Source of the DNA: Rhodobacter sp.
GTDB taxonomy: Bacteria; Pseudomonadota; Alphaproteobacteria; Rhodobacterales; Rhodobacteraceae
DNA: 43,002 nucleotides
Direction: 5' to 3'
NCBI GenBank assembly: GCA_013821825.1
Contig: PNJK01000026.1
Coordinates: 1 to 43,002, forward strand
Shown here: in pieces, positions 33,784-41,908 of the stretch
Numbering within the stretch: the stretch's first letter is position 1
Layout of the letters: each line of letters starts with the position of its first letter
The notes under the pieces: generated by a model
What the model saw: the letters and a program-made list of their open reading frames with translations, nothing else
Told to the model about the DNA's origin: nothing
Databases searched by the model: none
Made by a program: the position numbers and the translations under genes

Positions 33784-34514
33784 TGCGATTTGAGCGGATG
33801 CGCCCGGTGGAGTTGCGTGCCGCGCAGGCGGCAGGGGTGCCCTTCGTGCTGCCGATCGGGGTGATGGAATACCATGGCGAGCATCTGCCCTCGGGGGTCG
33901 ACCTTCTGGCTGTGACCGGCGTGCTGGAGCGGTTGGGGGATGAGGTGGTGATCCTGCCAGCCTTCGCCTACGGCGCGGCCAGCCATGCGGTCGCCGGGCC
34001 TGAGGGGACCGGGACGCTGCATGTCGAGGCCTCGGCGATCCTGCCGATGGTCGAAGGCCTGTTTGCGGCACTGCTGGCGGGGGGCTTTCGCAACATCCAT
34101 GGCGTGATCCACCACCAGACCGAGAATTTCGCCCAAGGCATGCCGACCGATTTGACTTTCCGGCTGGCGGCGCGCAACGCGATCTTCCGGCATCTGGAGG
34201 CGACGCGCGGCCCCGGCTGGTGGGGAAGCCGCGAGATGGCGGATTACTATGCGCTTCACGCGGCGGCAGAGGACCCGTTCAACTGGATTCAGGTTCATCC
34301 GCTGTTTCCGAAAGGCGCAGAGTTTCCGTTCGACCATGCTGGGGTCGGAGAGACCGCGCTGATGCTGGCGCTGGCGCCCGAGACGGTGGCGATGGAGCAG
34401 GCGCTGGAAGGCGGGCACTGGTTCACCGAGACGGCCTCTCAGGCGACGGCAGAGCTTGGTGAGCGGGGGGTGGCAATTGCGCTGCGGCACCTGCGGGGGG
34501 TGCTGAGACTTTGA
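33783..34514 (+). CDS. Creatininase-family metallohydrolase, possibly cyclitol/diketo-sugar hydrolase
   Basis: The 243-residue protein has the creatininase signature PIGVMEYHGEHLPSGVD, supplying metal ligands Glu29, His31 and Asp40, and a DHAGVGETALMLAL segment with a further His/Glu. The usual NGHGGN motif is replaced by IHHQTENFAQGMPTDL, and NWIQVHPLFP follows. This departs from true creatininases and from MftE/FAPy deformylases. The family also includes 3-dehydro-scyllo-inosose hydrolase, which opens a diketo-cyclitol ring; with sugar kinases and an altronate-type dehydratase around, a carbocycle or keto-sugar substrate is the more likely option. This is inference. The start is coupled to the FGGY stop. 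Confidence 0.85.
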   Translation: MRFERMRPVELRAAQAAGVPFVLPIGVMEYHGEHLPSGVDLLAVTGVLERLGDEVVILPAFAYGAASHAVAGPEGTGTLHVEASAILPMVEGLFAALLAGGFRNIHGVIHHQTENFAQGMPTDLTFRLAARNAIFRHLEATRGPGWWGSREMADYYALHAAAEDPFNWIQVHPLFPKGAEFPFDHAGVGETALMLALAPETVAMEQALEGGHWFTETASQATAELGERGVAIALRHLRGVLRL

Positions 34515-35008
34515 AAGGGTGGTGGGTTTGCACCCAGCCCGCGATCCGGGCCCGATAGCTCGGCCAGGTCCATCACGCCCTTTTTCAGGATGAAGCAGCC
34601 ATAGGGCCCGCTATCGGCAGTGCGGAAGACAGTGAAAGCGCGTTTGGCGGCGTCGTAGCAGGCGAACCGCTCCAGGCTTTGCATAGTCACCGCGCGGCCC
34701 TCTGCGCTGTCTGCGACAGCTTGCATTCGGGCGAAGTTCGGCCGTTCGGCCGTGGGTTCGCCCACAACCTGCATCCGGCTGATCGGGGCGGGGACAAAGC
34801 TGTCCAGCGACATCAGGGTCAGGATTGCCCTTGCGGACGTCGGGATGTCGCAGCCGGCCATGTCGATCAGCCGGCCGTAAGTGGTATCGGTCGCGATGGT
34901 CGCGGCGGGGCGGTTCACATCGCAGATCACCAGATCGTCGCCGTGGCCCATCAGCTTCAGGCCTTGGACAATCTCGGCCGAAAGACCTTGGTCAATGCCC
35001 TTCAGCAT
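34439..35008 (-). CDS. RbsD/FucU-family sugar mutarotase (copy 1), C-terminally extended
   Basis: The conserved core (MLKGIDQGLSAEIVQGLKLMGHGDDLVICDVN, YDAAKRAFTVFRTADSGPYGCFILKKGV) is an RbsD/FucU mutarotase, which interconverts sugar anomers or ring forms. It is homologous to copy 2 at 41455. The family normally ends within a few residues of KKGV; here the frame continues about 47 further low-complexity residues. It overlaps the convergent creatininase-family gene by 76 bp, so the natural stop appears lost or the 3' end rearranged. The core is complete and probably functional. The start ATG 35008 is chosen by family; the permease operon on the same strand ends 35 bp upstream. Confidence 0.8.
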   Translation of the reverse strand: MLKGIDQGLSAEIVQGLKLMGHGDDLVICDVNRPAATIATDTTYGRLIDMAGCDIPTSARAILTLMSLDSFVPAPISRMQVVGEPTAERPNFARMQAVADSAEGRAVTMQSLERFACYDAAKRAFTVFRTADSGPYGCFILKKGVMDLAELSGPDRGLGANPPPFQSLSTPRRCRSAIATPRSPSSAVA

Positions 35009-35043
35009 ATGCTGCCCGGCGCAAGCTGGGCAATCAGCCCATC

Positions 35044-35979
35044 CTACTTCACCGCCCCTGCGGCCATGCCTTTGATGATGAACCGCTCCAGCACCACGCC
35101 GATCACGACCAGAGGCAAGATCGCCGCCGCCGACAGCGCGGCCATCGACCACCAGCTGATCCCCTGACTGCCGGTCTGGCTGGCGACCATGACCGGCAGC
35201 GTATTGGCATAGGTCGAAGTCAGGAGCGCCGCGAAGAAATACTCGTTCCAGGTCAATACCAGCGACAGGATGAACGCCGCCACCATGCCGGGAAGGGCGA
35301 TCGGCAGGATGATGGTGAAGAACGCGCCCCAGACGCCAAGACCGTCGACCATCGCGGCCTCTTCCAGTTCAGTGGGGATGCCGGCGAACTGGTCGCGCAT
35401 GATCCAGCTGACGATCGGCAGCACGGTCAGCGTGTAAAGCAGGATCAGCCCGATCCTGGTGTCCAGCAGGGCCAGCTCCTTGTAAAGCACCAGGAATGGC
35501 AGCGCCAGCACGACCGGCGGCAGGATCAGCTGCGACAGGAAGAAGAACGAGATGTCGTCGTTCTTCATGTAGCCGAACTTGTAGGAAAAGCGCGACAGCC
35601 CGTAGGCCGCCAGCGACCCAAGGATCACCGCCAGCGTGGACGAGGCCAGCGCGGCGATGCTGGAATTGATGAAGCGCTTGACGAATTCGTCCCGCACGGT
35701 CGACTCCGCGCCGATCGTGTCGGGCGAAAGGCCGAGCGAGCGCCAGCCCAGCCATTTCGGCTGATAGTCGACCCAGGGCACCAGGTTCCCCTGCATCACG
35801 TTCGGGGCCATCTTGAAGCTGGTGGTGATGGTCCAGTAGATCGGAAACAGGCAGATGATCGTCCAGAGGATCAGGACGCCATACACCACCAGCCGGTTTG
35901 CGAACCACTTGGCGCGAAAGCCGCGGTCCGTCTCGCCGTCCTTGAAGATCGCCGTTTCGGTCATTTCTGGCCCGGTCAT
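35044..35979 (-). CDS. Carbohydrate ABC transporter permease, MalG type
   Basis: The 311-residue permease has six membrane spans; the first is at about residues 25-45 (VVYGVLILWTIICLFPIYW). The EAA-loop segment is IPTELEEAAMVDGLGVWGAFFTIILPIALPGM (about 205-235), with LTWNEYFFAALLTS after it, typical of MalG-like second permeases. The start ATG 35979 overlaps the stop of the upstream permease gene (ATGA), giving tight coupling. The RbsD/FucU gene follows downstream on the same strand after 35 bp. With the binding protein at 38465 and ATPase at 40390 it makes one carbohydrate importer. Confidence 0.92.
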   Translation of the reverse strand: MTGPEMTETAIFKDGETDRGFRAKWFANRLVVYGVLILWTIICLFPIYWTITTSFKMAPNVMQGNLVPWVDYQPKWLGWRSLGLSPDTIGAESTVRDEFVKRFINSSIAALASSTLAVILGSLAAYGLSRFSYKFGYMKNDDISFFFLSQLILPPVVLALPFLVLYKELALLDTRIGLILLYTLTVLPIVSWIMRDQFAGIPTELEEAAMVDGLGVWGAFFTIILPIALPGMVAAFILSLVLTWNEYFFAALLTSTYANTLPVMVASQTGSQGISWWSMAALSAAAILPLVVIGVVLERFIIKGMAAGAVK

Positions 35980-37079
35980 GTTCGCGGCGCCGTCCAGCGC
36001 GCGGCGAGTTTCATCAGGATGGTCATCGCGATGACGATGATCACCAGGTAGACCATCGCCAGCATGGTCCCGTAGCCCACGTTCGACCGATCGCGGTATT
36101 CGCGGAAGATGAAGCTGGTGACGGTGTCGGTCGCCCCGCCTGGCCCGCCCGATGTGACGTTGATTACTATGTCGGCCAGTTTCAGCTTGAAGATGATGCG
36201 GATCAGGATCGCCGTGATCGACACCGGCAGCATTAGCGGGAAAGTCACCTCCCAGAAGGATTTCCACCCGGTGGCGCCATCAACGCGACTGGCCTCGGTC
36301 AGTTCCTTCGGGATCGCCTGCAGCCCGGCCAGAAGCATGATCATCATGAAGGGGATGAAGGTCCAGGCGTCCATCAGCATGATGGTGATCTTGGCAACCT
36401 CGGGCGAGCCGAAGAAGGATGGGTTTTCCCAGCCCAGCAAGCGGGCCAGACGCGCAAGCGGGCCGAACCGTGCCTCGAGCATCGACTTGCCGATCATCCA
36501 GCTGACGGCCACGGGCGACAGCATCAGGGGCAGAAGGAACGCCACCCGGAAGAATTTCCGCGCCCGGATCTGGCCGGCAAGCAGCAGCGCCAACCCGAAG
36601 GCGACGGCATATTCGACAATGATGGCGGCGGTGTACCAGACCATGTTGCCCATGGCGTTCCAGTAGAATGGGTCAGTCCACATCTGGCGCAGGTTGGCCA
36701 GCCCGTTGAGCTGGCGTCCGTCGGGGCTGGACAGGTTCCAGTCGGAAAACGCGATCACAAGGCCGAAAAGCAGCGGGAACACGGTCAGAGAAACGACGAA
36801 CAGCGCGGCGGGCAGCACGAAAAGCGTGCGCTTGCCGTGTTCGCCGCGGATCACGACCTGCGCCCAGCACAGGCAGATGGCCCAAAAGGAATAAGCGAAA
36901 AGCGTGGGTCGCCAGGTGGAAAACCCGAAGTCGCGCCAGTCCATAATCTGCGCCACCTGGGCCAGGGCGACCAGCGCCAAGACCGCTGCCGACCCCCAGA
37001 TGAGGGTCTTGCCGAACCGGATCCGGCCAGCAGATATGTCGTCCGAGGTGACGACGTGAAGTTGGTCATTTCCACTCAT
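35976..37079 (-). CDS. Carbohydrate ABC transporter permease, MalF type
   Basis: The 367-residue permease has two extra N-terminal membrane spans (about residues 26-45 and 58-77) before the standard six, and the EAA loop IPKELTEASRVDGATGWKSFWEVTFPLMLPV. It is the first gene of the permease transcript and is coupled to the MalG-type gene by a 4-bp overlap. Its ATG at 37079 is the last ATG of operator C read on the minus strand, so the operator touches the start codon and no Shine-Dalgarno sequence is visible. The cognate binding-protein gene lies 1.4 kb upstream, behind its own terminator, rather than adjacent as usual. Confidence 0.9.
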   Translation of the reverse strand: MSGNDQLHVVTSDDISAGRIRFGKTLIWGSAAVLALVALAQVAQIMDWRDFGFSTWRPTLFAYSFWAICLCWAQVVIRGEHGKRTLFVLPAALFVVSLTVFPLLFGLVIAFSDWNLSSPDGRQLNGLANLRQMWTDPFYWNAMGNMVWYTAAIIVEYAVAFGLALLLAGQIRARKFFRVAFLLPLMLSPVAVSWMIGKSMLEARFGPLARLARLLGWENPSFFGSPEVAKITIMLMDAWTFIPFMMIMLLAGLQAIPKELTEASRVDGATGWKSFWEVTFPLMLPVSITAILIRIIFKLKLADIVINVTSGGPGGATDTVTSFIFREYRDRSNVGYGTMLAMVYLVIIVIAMTILMKLAARWTAPRT

Positions 37080-37092
37080 ACTAGCATGTTAG
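37077..37092 (-). promoter_or_regulatory. GntR-type operator, copy C (permease start)
   Basis: Read on the minus strand this is CTAACATGCTAGTATG, a full match to the shared element, and its final ATG is the start codon of the MalF-type permease (37079-37077). The arrangement mirrors copy A, where the element's final ATG is the start of the GntR gene. Confidence 0.75.
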
Positions 37093-38384
37093 CTTGGCAT
37101 CCCCTGTCTGGGAAGGGGATTTCGGGCAGTGGAAGTCGTCAGGATCATTGGAGAGGGCGCGCGGGACAAGTGCAAAAGCCGGCTCTGAATTCGGCGCGGA
37201 TGTGGGGTGAGGCATCTGGCCTGCAATCCGCCGCGATTCTGGAAATGCATTTAACTGCAGTGGCCTGCACGAAAGGGCCTGATGCGGCGCCGTCAATAGG
37301 TAGGCCTACTGTTACAGCGACGATGCGGGCACGGAGGAGAGTTCCGTGTCCAGCTATCCCGACAGGGTCTGGGCGACCAGTCTGACCCTTCGGGAAGCTG
37401 AAGAAGTCCAAAGCTGCCTGATAGACGGCACGCGCTGATAGCCCTGATCGCGCGCCTGCTGGTTGCCGTTTCCACCCCTTTGCCTGGTTGAGCGGGAAAG
37501 CAGGTACAGCGCAAAGATGTGGCTTGTCGCATAGCCGGCTGTCGGCGTTCCGCTGTTCCTGACGGTCGTCGCTGTTGGGCAAAGCGTTCGGGGGCGGGAT
37601 GGCCTTGGTCGGGCTGCCAGAGGCGAAGACCGCGAAGGTGGCCTTTGTCCTCGGTTGGGGCCACCACGCCGCCACTTCGCAGGATACGCCCGTCGACATG
37701 GGGCGAGCGCCGATTTCTTCGACCAAGGCACGACGGACTCGAGGGCTTCTTCGACGCATTCAGCAACGGGATGAGACATGACGACCCCTAGCACGCGGCT
37801 TTATCCAGACCGGCCCCGGCCAAGCGCGTTGTAGCGGCGCTTGCGGCCAATAGTGACGACGAGGCGGCCATCGACCTCATCTCCTGCGAAGGCGAAGGGT
37901 CGGCTGATGACCGCATGTGCCGGGCGTTGCGGTCGGGCACAGGCTTTTGGTGGTTCCGGCGCCCATTGCGCCGATGGGCTCCGCGCAGCGCGATGAGGGG
38001 CGTGAGCGCTGCCCCCGCGCCGGACGTGGGCGCCAAGGATGAAGACTGCCACGTGCGCGAACAGCCGCAGATCGCGGCCCGGGGCAATCTCCTGCCCGGC
38101 GCCAGCTTCTTCATGGCGAAGCCGCACCGGTCCCTCGGTCGTGGCCTCGTCCTTGGGCAGAACCCCTTGCTGCAGTGCAAGACCCGGATGTCGGCGATTG
38201 CGGGTGGCGGGCACAAGTGATGGTGCTCTGGCCGGTCCGGCTGGTATCGGCGCGAAAGGAACACAGCTTGGCGATCAAGGGGGGCTTCCTTTTCCCGTCG
38301 CTGTTCGGACTCCCGACGGTGTTCCGTGACTGGCCGTCGCGCGATTTGATGACCAGGCTCTGACCCATGCGCGGGGTCGGCAAG
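37093..38384. other. About 1.3-kb region without a recognisable gene
   Basis: Between the permease operator and the terminator of the binding-protein gene I find only short overlapping open frames on both strands (for example 37801-38214 minus, 137 codons; 37145-37759 minus, 204 codons). None has family similarity I can name, a good ribosome site or a consistent codon pattern. The expected operon layout would have the permeases directly after the binding protein, so this segment looks like inserted and decayed DNA. I did not find terminal inverted repeats. Confidence 0.5.
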
Positions 38385-38414
38385 GAAAACGGCGCGCGGT
38401 GTTCCGCGCGCCGT
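38385..38414 (-). terminator. Strong intrinsic terminator of the binding-protein gene
   Basis: ACGGCGCGCGG (38389-38399), the loop TGTT and CCGCGCGCCGT (38404-38414) form a perfect 11-bp stem. On the minus strand it is followed by TTTT (complement of 38386-38389), about 50 bp after the stop of the binding-protein gene. The plus side also carries a short T-rich tail, so it may work in both directions. It separates the binding-protein transcript from the permeases. Confidence 0.8.
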
Positions 38415-38464
38415 TTGTGCGTTTTGCAGTCGGCTGGGCCGTCTGGCCCAGCCAAAGAACAGGC

Positions 38465-40096
38465 TCACATCCCGAGCGAGGCCTTGTACAGCGCGATCTG
38501 GCTGTCCCGTCCGATCTGGTCGGTGATCTTTTCCCACGCTGCGGCAATGGCATCGGCGGTTTCCTGGGCCGATGCATACTGGCCGGCAAAGCCCTTGGCG
38601 AGTTCGTCCTCGGCTACCGAGTAATACTGGAAGATGCCGGGGATGCGCGGTTCGATCGCGGCGTTGGGGTGGTTGTAGCTGTCGCGGTTCGAGCCGAGGT
38701 AGTCCTCGATGAAGGCCCGGTCATAGCCCGCCGCTTCCCACTCCTCGAACTGGAAGTGCGAGTTGCGATAGGGCTGGAAGCCCGAGGGATAGGCCGCCAT
38801 CCACAGCGAGATGTCCTTGCCGCCGAGATGCGCCGCCGCCGACCAGGCCGCCTTGCGCTTTTTCTCGTCGCCCGAGACGCGGTTGGTGACATAGACGCCC
38901 CAGCCGAGATAGGCGAGGTTCGGGGCGAAGTTCTCGGTCTCTTCCCAGGCGCCGGCAGCGTGGTTGTAGACGCGCTTCGCACCGGGGTTGATGTCGAAGC
39001 CCACCACGTCGCCCACCACCGAGGTGTCCGAGGTGCGCGCGTTCGAGCCCACGTCGCCCCACCAGGTCAGCGCGGCACCGGTGCCGGCAAGGAACTGGCT
39101 GAAGGCGGTGGTGCCGGGGTCGGCGTTGATCTGGTCGGCCGGATAGGCCTCGGCCTTGATCAGGTCCATCACGTCCTGGATCGCCTGCACCCAGCCCGGG
39201 TTGTTGACCCGCGGCTTCATCGTGTCGGGATCGAAGAGGAAGGCCGGGTCGGACGGGTGCTTGACGTAAGCCGTGGCGCGGTCTTCCAGGAAGTAGAAGC
39301 CAAAGCCGCCCCAGCCCTTCAGCGGGTCGAGGAAGCCGTAGGCGGGCAGGCCGGTCAGCGGGTCGGTCTTGCCCTTCAGCGCCACCGACATCGCGTTCAC
39401 GTCCTCCCAGAGTCGTGGCATCTCGGCCCCGCCGATGCCGCCTTCGTCGAAATAGTCCTTGCGATAGGCGAGCGTATGGGTGTCGCCGTCGATGGTGATC
39501 CGGTAGGACTTGCCTTCCCAGGTGCCGACCGGCGGTTGCAGGTAGGCCACCAGGTCGTCGGCCTCGATCTGGGTTTTCACCCAGTCGGGCATCTCGTCCA
39601 AGAGGCCCTTGCCTGCGGTGTCGCCCTCGAAGGGCGCGCCCATCTCGATGATGTCGAAGTCGACGGTGCCGGTGGCGATCGACTGCTGCAGGCGCGGGTT
39701 GTAGTCGGCCTGGGCAAGGTCGATCCAGTTGATCTTGGCCCCGGTATAGGCCTCCCACGGCTTCAGGAAGCCACGGAAGAGGACGTTGTGCAGGTTCTGG
39801 TTGTTCAGACCCATGAAGGTCAGTTCGACGCCCGCAAACTCGCCCTCGGCGACGTTGGCCTTGGTCGGACCAAGGACCATTTCGCCGACCTTCTGCCAAT
39901 CGGCATCGGTGGGCGAACCCGCGCCGACGCCGGGGATCTTCAGGATCTCGGCACGGATGTTGCCATGCGCTTCGGCCAGTGCCGGCTTCACCGTCATCGG
40001 CAGGACGGCCATCGCCGACAGGGCGGTCGCGCCCTGCAGCATGCGGCGGCGGTTCATCGTGGCCTGCACCATTGCGTTGTATACTTCGAGTCTCAC
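38465..40096 (-). CDS. Carbohydrate ABC transporter periplasmic binding protein
   Basis: The 543-residue extracellular solute-binding protein (family 1-like) is larger than the usual 400-450 residues. An N-terminal Arg-rich leader (NRRRMLQGATALSAMAVLPMTV, residues 15-36) with twin arginines suggests Tat or Sec export, with cleavage near ALAEAHG. The mature part has typical segments: LHNVLFRGFLKPWEAYTGAKINWIDL, LTWWGDVGSNAR and KAAWSAAAHLGGKDISLWMA. The GTG 40096 start is selected because AGGGAGGA lies 6 bp upstream. It is divergent from the ATPase gene; operator D is in the shared 293-bp gap. The ligand is unknown, presumably the sugar or cyclitol that the neighbouring enzymes degrade. Confidence 0.9.
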   Translation of the reverse strand: MRLEVYNAMVQATMNRRRMLQGATALSAMAVLPMTVKPALAEAHGNIRAEILKIPGVGAGSPTDADWQKVGEMVLGPTKANVAEGEFAGVELTFMGLNNQNLHNVLFRGFLKPWEAYTGAKINWIDLAQADYNPRLQQSIATGTVDFDIIEMGAPFEGDTAGKGLLDEMPDWVKTQIEADDLVAYLQPPVGTWEGKSYRITIDGDTHTLAYRKDYFDEGGIGGAEMPRLWEDVNAMSVALKGKTDPLTGLPAYGFLDPLKGWGGFGFYFLEDRATAYVKHPSDPAFLFDPDTMKPRVNNPGWVQAIQDVMDLIKAEAYPADQINADPGTTAFSQFLAGTGAALTWWGDVGSNARTSDTSVVGDVVGFDINPGAKRVYNHAAGAWEETENFAPNLAYLGWGVYVTNRVSGDEKKRKAAWSAAAHLGGKDISLWMAAYPSGFQPYRNSHFQFEEWEAAGYDRAFIEDYLGSNRDSYNHPNAAIEPRIPGIFQYYSVAEDELAKGFAGQYASAQETADAIAAAWEKITDQIGRDSQIALYKASLGM

Positions 40097-40304
40097 GTTC
40101 AGTCCTCCCTGTCGAGCGACCCTTCAGGCATGGCGCGTCGTCGCGCTTCCCGGGTCTTTGCTTGTTGCATCAAATGACAATTCGACGCGGCCGCAGAGCA
40201 CCGCACCTTGGGTGACAGCAGGCCGAAAACGCGGGGCCTCCCCTCCCACAGCGACAACCTTCCCTGATGACAGCTTGGCAAGGGCAGGGGGGCCTGTCAA
40301 GATT

Positions 40305-40320
40305 CTAACATGTTAGTATG
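40305..40320 (+). promoter_or_regulatory. GntR-type operator, copy D (binding protein / ATPase intergenic)
   Basis: CTAACATGTTAGTATG contains the same perfect 12-bp palindrome as copy A and lies in the 293-bp gap between the divergent binding-protein and ATPase genes, 70 bp before the ATPase start. The rest of the gap shows nothing else I can support beyond the two ribosome-binding regions. Confidence 0.75.
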
Positions 40321-40389
40321 ATCAGCCGATGGACAGGCTCGTGCAGGGCCGCTAGCCTTGAGCCGTGAAACGGGGAAGAGGAAGGGCCG

Positions 40390-41442
40390 ATGGCCGGGGT
40401 TACAATCCGCGATCTGAAGAAGTTCTACGGCAAGGTGCAGGTGGTCCACGGCCTTGACCTGGATATCGCGGATGGCGAGTTTGTCGTGCTGGTCGGGCCT
40501 TCGGGTTGTGGCAAATCCACGCTTCTGCGAATGATCGCCGGGCTGGAAGAGGTTACCTCGGGCGATGTCCGGATTGGCGAGAGGCGGGTCAACAACCTGC
40601 CCCCGTCCGAGCGTGACATTGCGATGGTGTTCCAGAACTACGCGCTTTACCCGCACAAGACCGTGGGCGCGAACATGGGCTTTGCGCTGAAGATGCGGGG
40701 GATGGACAAGGCCGCGATTGCCGAAAAGGTGGCCCGCGCGGCCGGGATCCTCGGCCTGACGCCCTACCTTGACCGCTATCCTCGCGCCCTGTCCGGCGGC
40801 CAGCGCCAGCGCGTCGCGATGGGCCGCGCCATCGTGCGCGATCCAAAGGTGTTCCTGTTCGACGAGCCGCTCTCGAACCTCGACGCCAAGCTGCGAGTCC
40901 AGATGCGGACCGAAATCCGCGAACTGCACCTGCGGCTGAAGACGACGACGGTCTATGTCACCCATGACCAGATTGAGGCGATGACCATGGCCGACAAGAT
41001 CGTGGTCATGCAGGGCGGCCGGATCGAACAGGTCGGCGCTCCGCTGGAGCTTTACGACAGCCCGGTGAACACCTTCGTCGCCGGCTTCATCGGCAGCCCG
41101 GCGATGAACATGATGCCGGGAGTGGTGCGCGACGGCGCCGTTGTGCTGGGCGACGACACCCGGTTGCCATTGCCGCCGGGACTAAGTGTCGATGCAGGCC
41201 GCGAGGTGATCTACGGCGTGCGGCCGGAACATCTTGCCGTCGGGGCCGAAGGGCTGACCGGTACGGTCGCGGTGGTGGAACCCACCGGGTCGGAAACCCA
41301 TGTCGTACTGCGCGCGACCGGGCGCGAGGTGGTGGCGATGTTCCGCGACCGGGTGCCGTTCCGGCCGGGCGACCAGCTGACCTTTGCGCCGGACGTGGAA
41401 AAGGTGCATCTCTTCGACAAGGCGACCGGCGCGCGGATCTGA
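40390..41442 (+). CDS. Carbohydrate ABC transporter ATPase, UgpC/MsmX/MalK type
   Basis: The 350-residue protein has Walker A GPSGCGKST (about residues 37-45), Q-loop VFQNYALYPHKTV, signature LSGGQRQRVAMGRAI, Walker B FLFDEP, D-loop SNLD and H-loop YVTHDQIEAM. A C-terminal TOBE/MalK regulatory region runs from about residue 235 (GSPAMNMMPG onward, with YGVRPEHLAVG). It energises the permeases at 35044-37079, which have no other ATPase nearby. It is followed after 12 bp by a mutarotase and then a ribokinase in one operon. It is intact where the thu locus ATPase is broken. Exchange between systems is known for this type but not shown here. Confidence 0.93.
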   Translation: MAGVTIRDLKKFYGKVQVVHGLDLDIADGEFVVLVGPSGCGKSTLLRMIAGLEEVTSGDVRIGERRVNNLPPSERDIAMVFQNYALYPHKTVGANMGFALKMRGMDKAAIAEKVARAAGILGLTPYLDRYPRALSGGQRQRVAMGRAIVRDPKVFLFDEPLSNLDAKLRVQMRTEIRELHLRLKTTTVYVTHDQIEAMTMADKIVVMQGGRIEQVGAPLELYDSPVNTFVAGFIGSPAMNMMPGVVRDGAVVLGDDTRLPLPPGLSVDAGREVIYGVRPEHLAVGAEGLTGTVAVVEPTGSETHVVLRATGREVVAMFRDRVPFRPGDQLTFAPDVEKVHLFDKATGARI

Positions 41443-41454
41443 CGGAGGAACGAC

Positions 41455-41907
41455 ATGCTGAAAGGGATCGACAACCGGCTGAACGCCGAGGTGCTCGCCA
41501 CCTTGCGGGCCATGGGGCATGGCGATGTGCTGATCGTGGCGGATACCAACTTTCCGTCCGACTCAGTGGCGCGGGCGACAGTGACGGGCAAGCTTCTGCG
41601 GATGGAAAACCTGACCTGCGCCGAGGCGGTGAGTGCGATCCTGTCGGTCCTGCCGCTGGACACCTTCGTCGACGATTTTGCCGGCCGGATGGAGGTGGTG
41701 GGCAAGCCCGACGCCATCCCGCCGGTGCAGGCCGAGGTGCAGGCCGAGATTGACCGCGCCGAAGGTCGACCGCGTCCGATGGTCGGTGTGGAACGCTTCG
41801 CCTTCTATGACCTCGCGCGGCAGTCCTATGCCGTGATCCAGACGGGAGAGCGGCGGTTCTATGGGTGCTTCATGTTCCGCAAGGGCGTGATCCCGCCGGA
41901 GGAATAG
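41455..41907 (+). CDS. RbsD/FucU-family sugar mutarotase (copy 2)
   Basis: The 150-residue protein is of normal length: MLKGIDNRLNAEVLATLRAMGHGDVLIVADTNFP, then the lid region MVGVERFAFYDLARQSYAVIQTGERRFYGCFMFRKGVIPPEE, matching the FucU/RbsD fold with the catalytic His of the GHGD motif. It interconverts anomers of a free sugar before kinase or dehydrogenase action. A GGAGGAACGAC ribosome site precedes the ATG. It is directly followed (1-bp gap) by a ribokinase, as in rbsD-rbsK operons. Copy 1 at 34439 differs in sequence throughout, so this is a divergent paralogue rather than a recent duplicate. Confidence 0.92.
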   Translation: MLKGIDNRLNAEVLATLRAMGHGDVLIVADTNFPSDSVARATVTGKLLRMENLTCAEAVSAILSVLPLDTFVDDFAGRMEVVGKPDAIPPVQAEVQAEIDRAEGRPRPMVGVERFAFYDLARQSYAVIQTGERRFYGCFMFRKGVIPPEE

Positions 41908-41908
41908 G

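Noticed and set aside
37801-38214. 137-codon minus-strand frame in the empty segment
   Set aside because: No recognisable family or ribosome site, and overlapping frames on both strands are equally open.
38399-40177. 592-codon open frame on the plus strand opposite the binding-protein gene
   Set aside because: It is a high-GC antisense shadow. The minus-strand protein has a signal sequence, a strong ribosome site and family similarity.
40318-40390. ATG at the end of operator D as a gene start
   Set aside because: The frame stops after about a dozen codons. The ATPase start at 40390 has its own ribosome site and family support.
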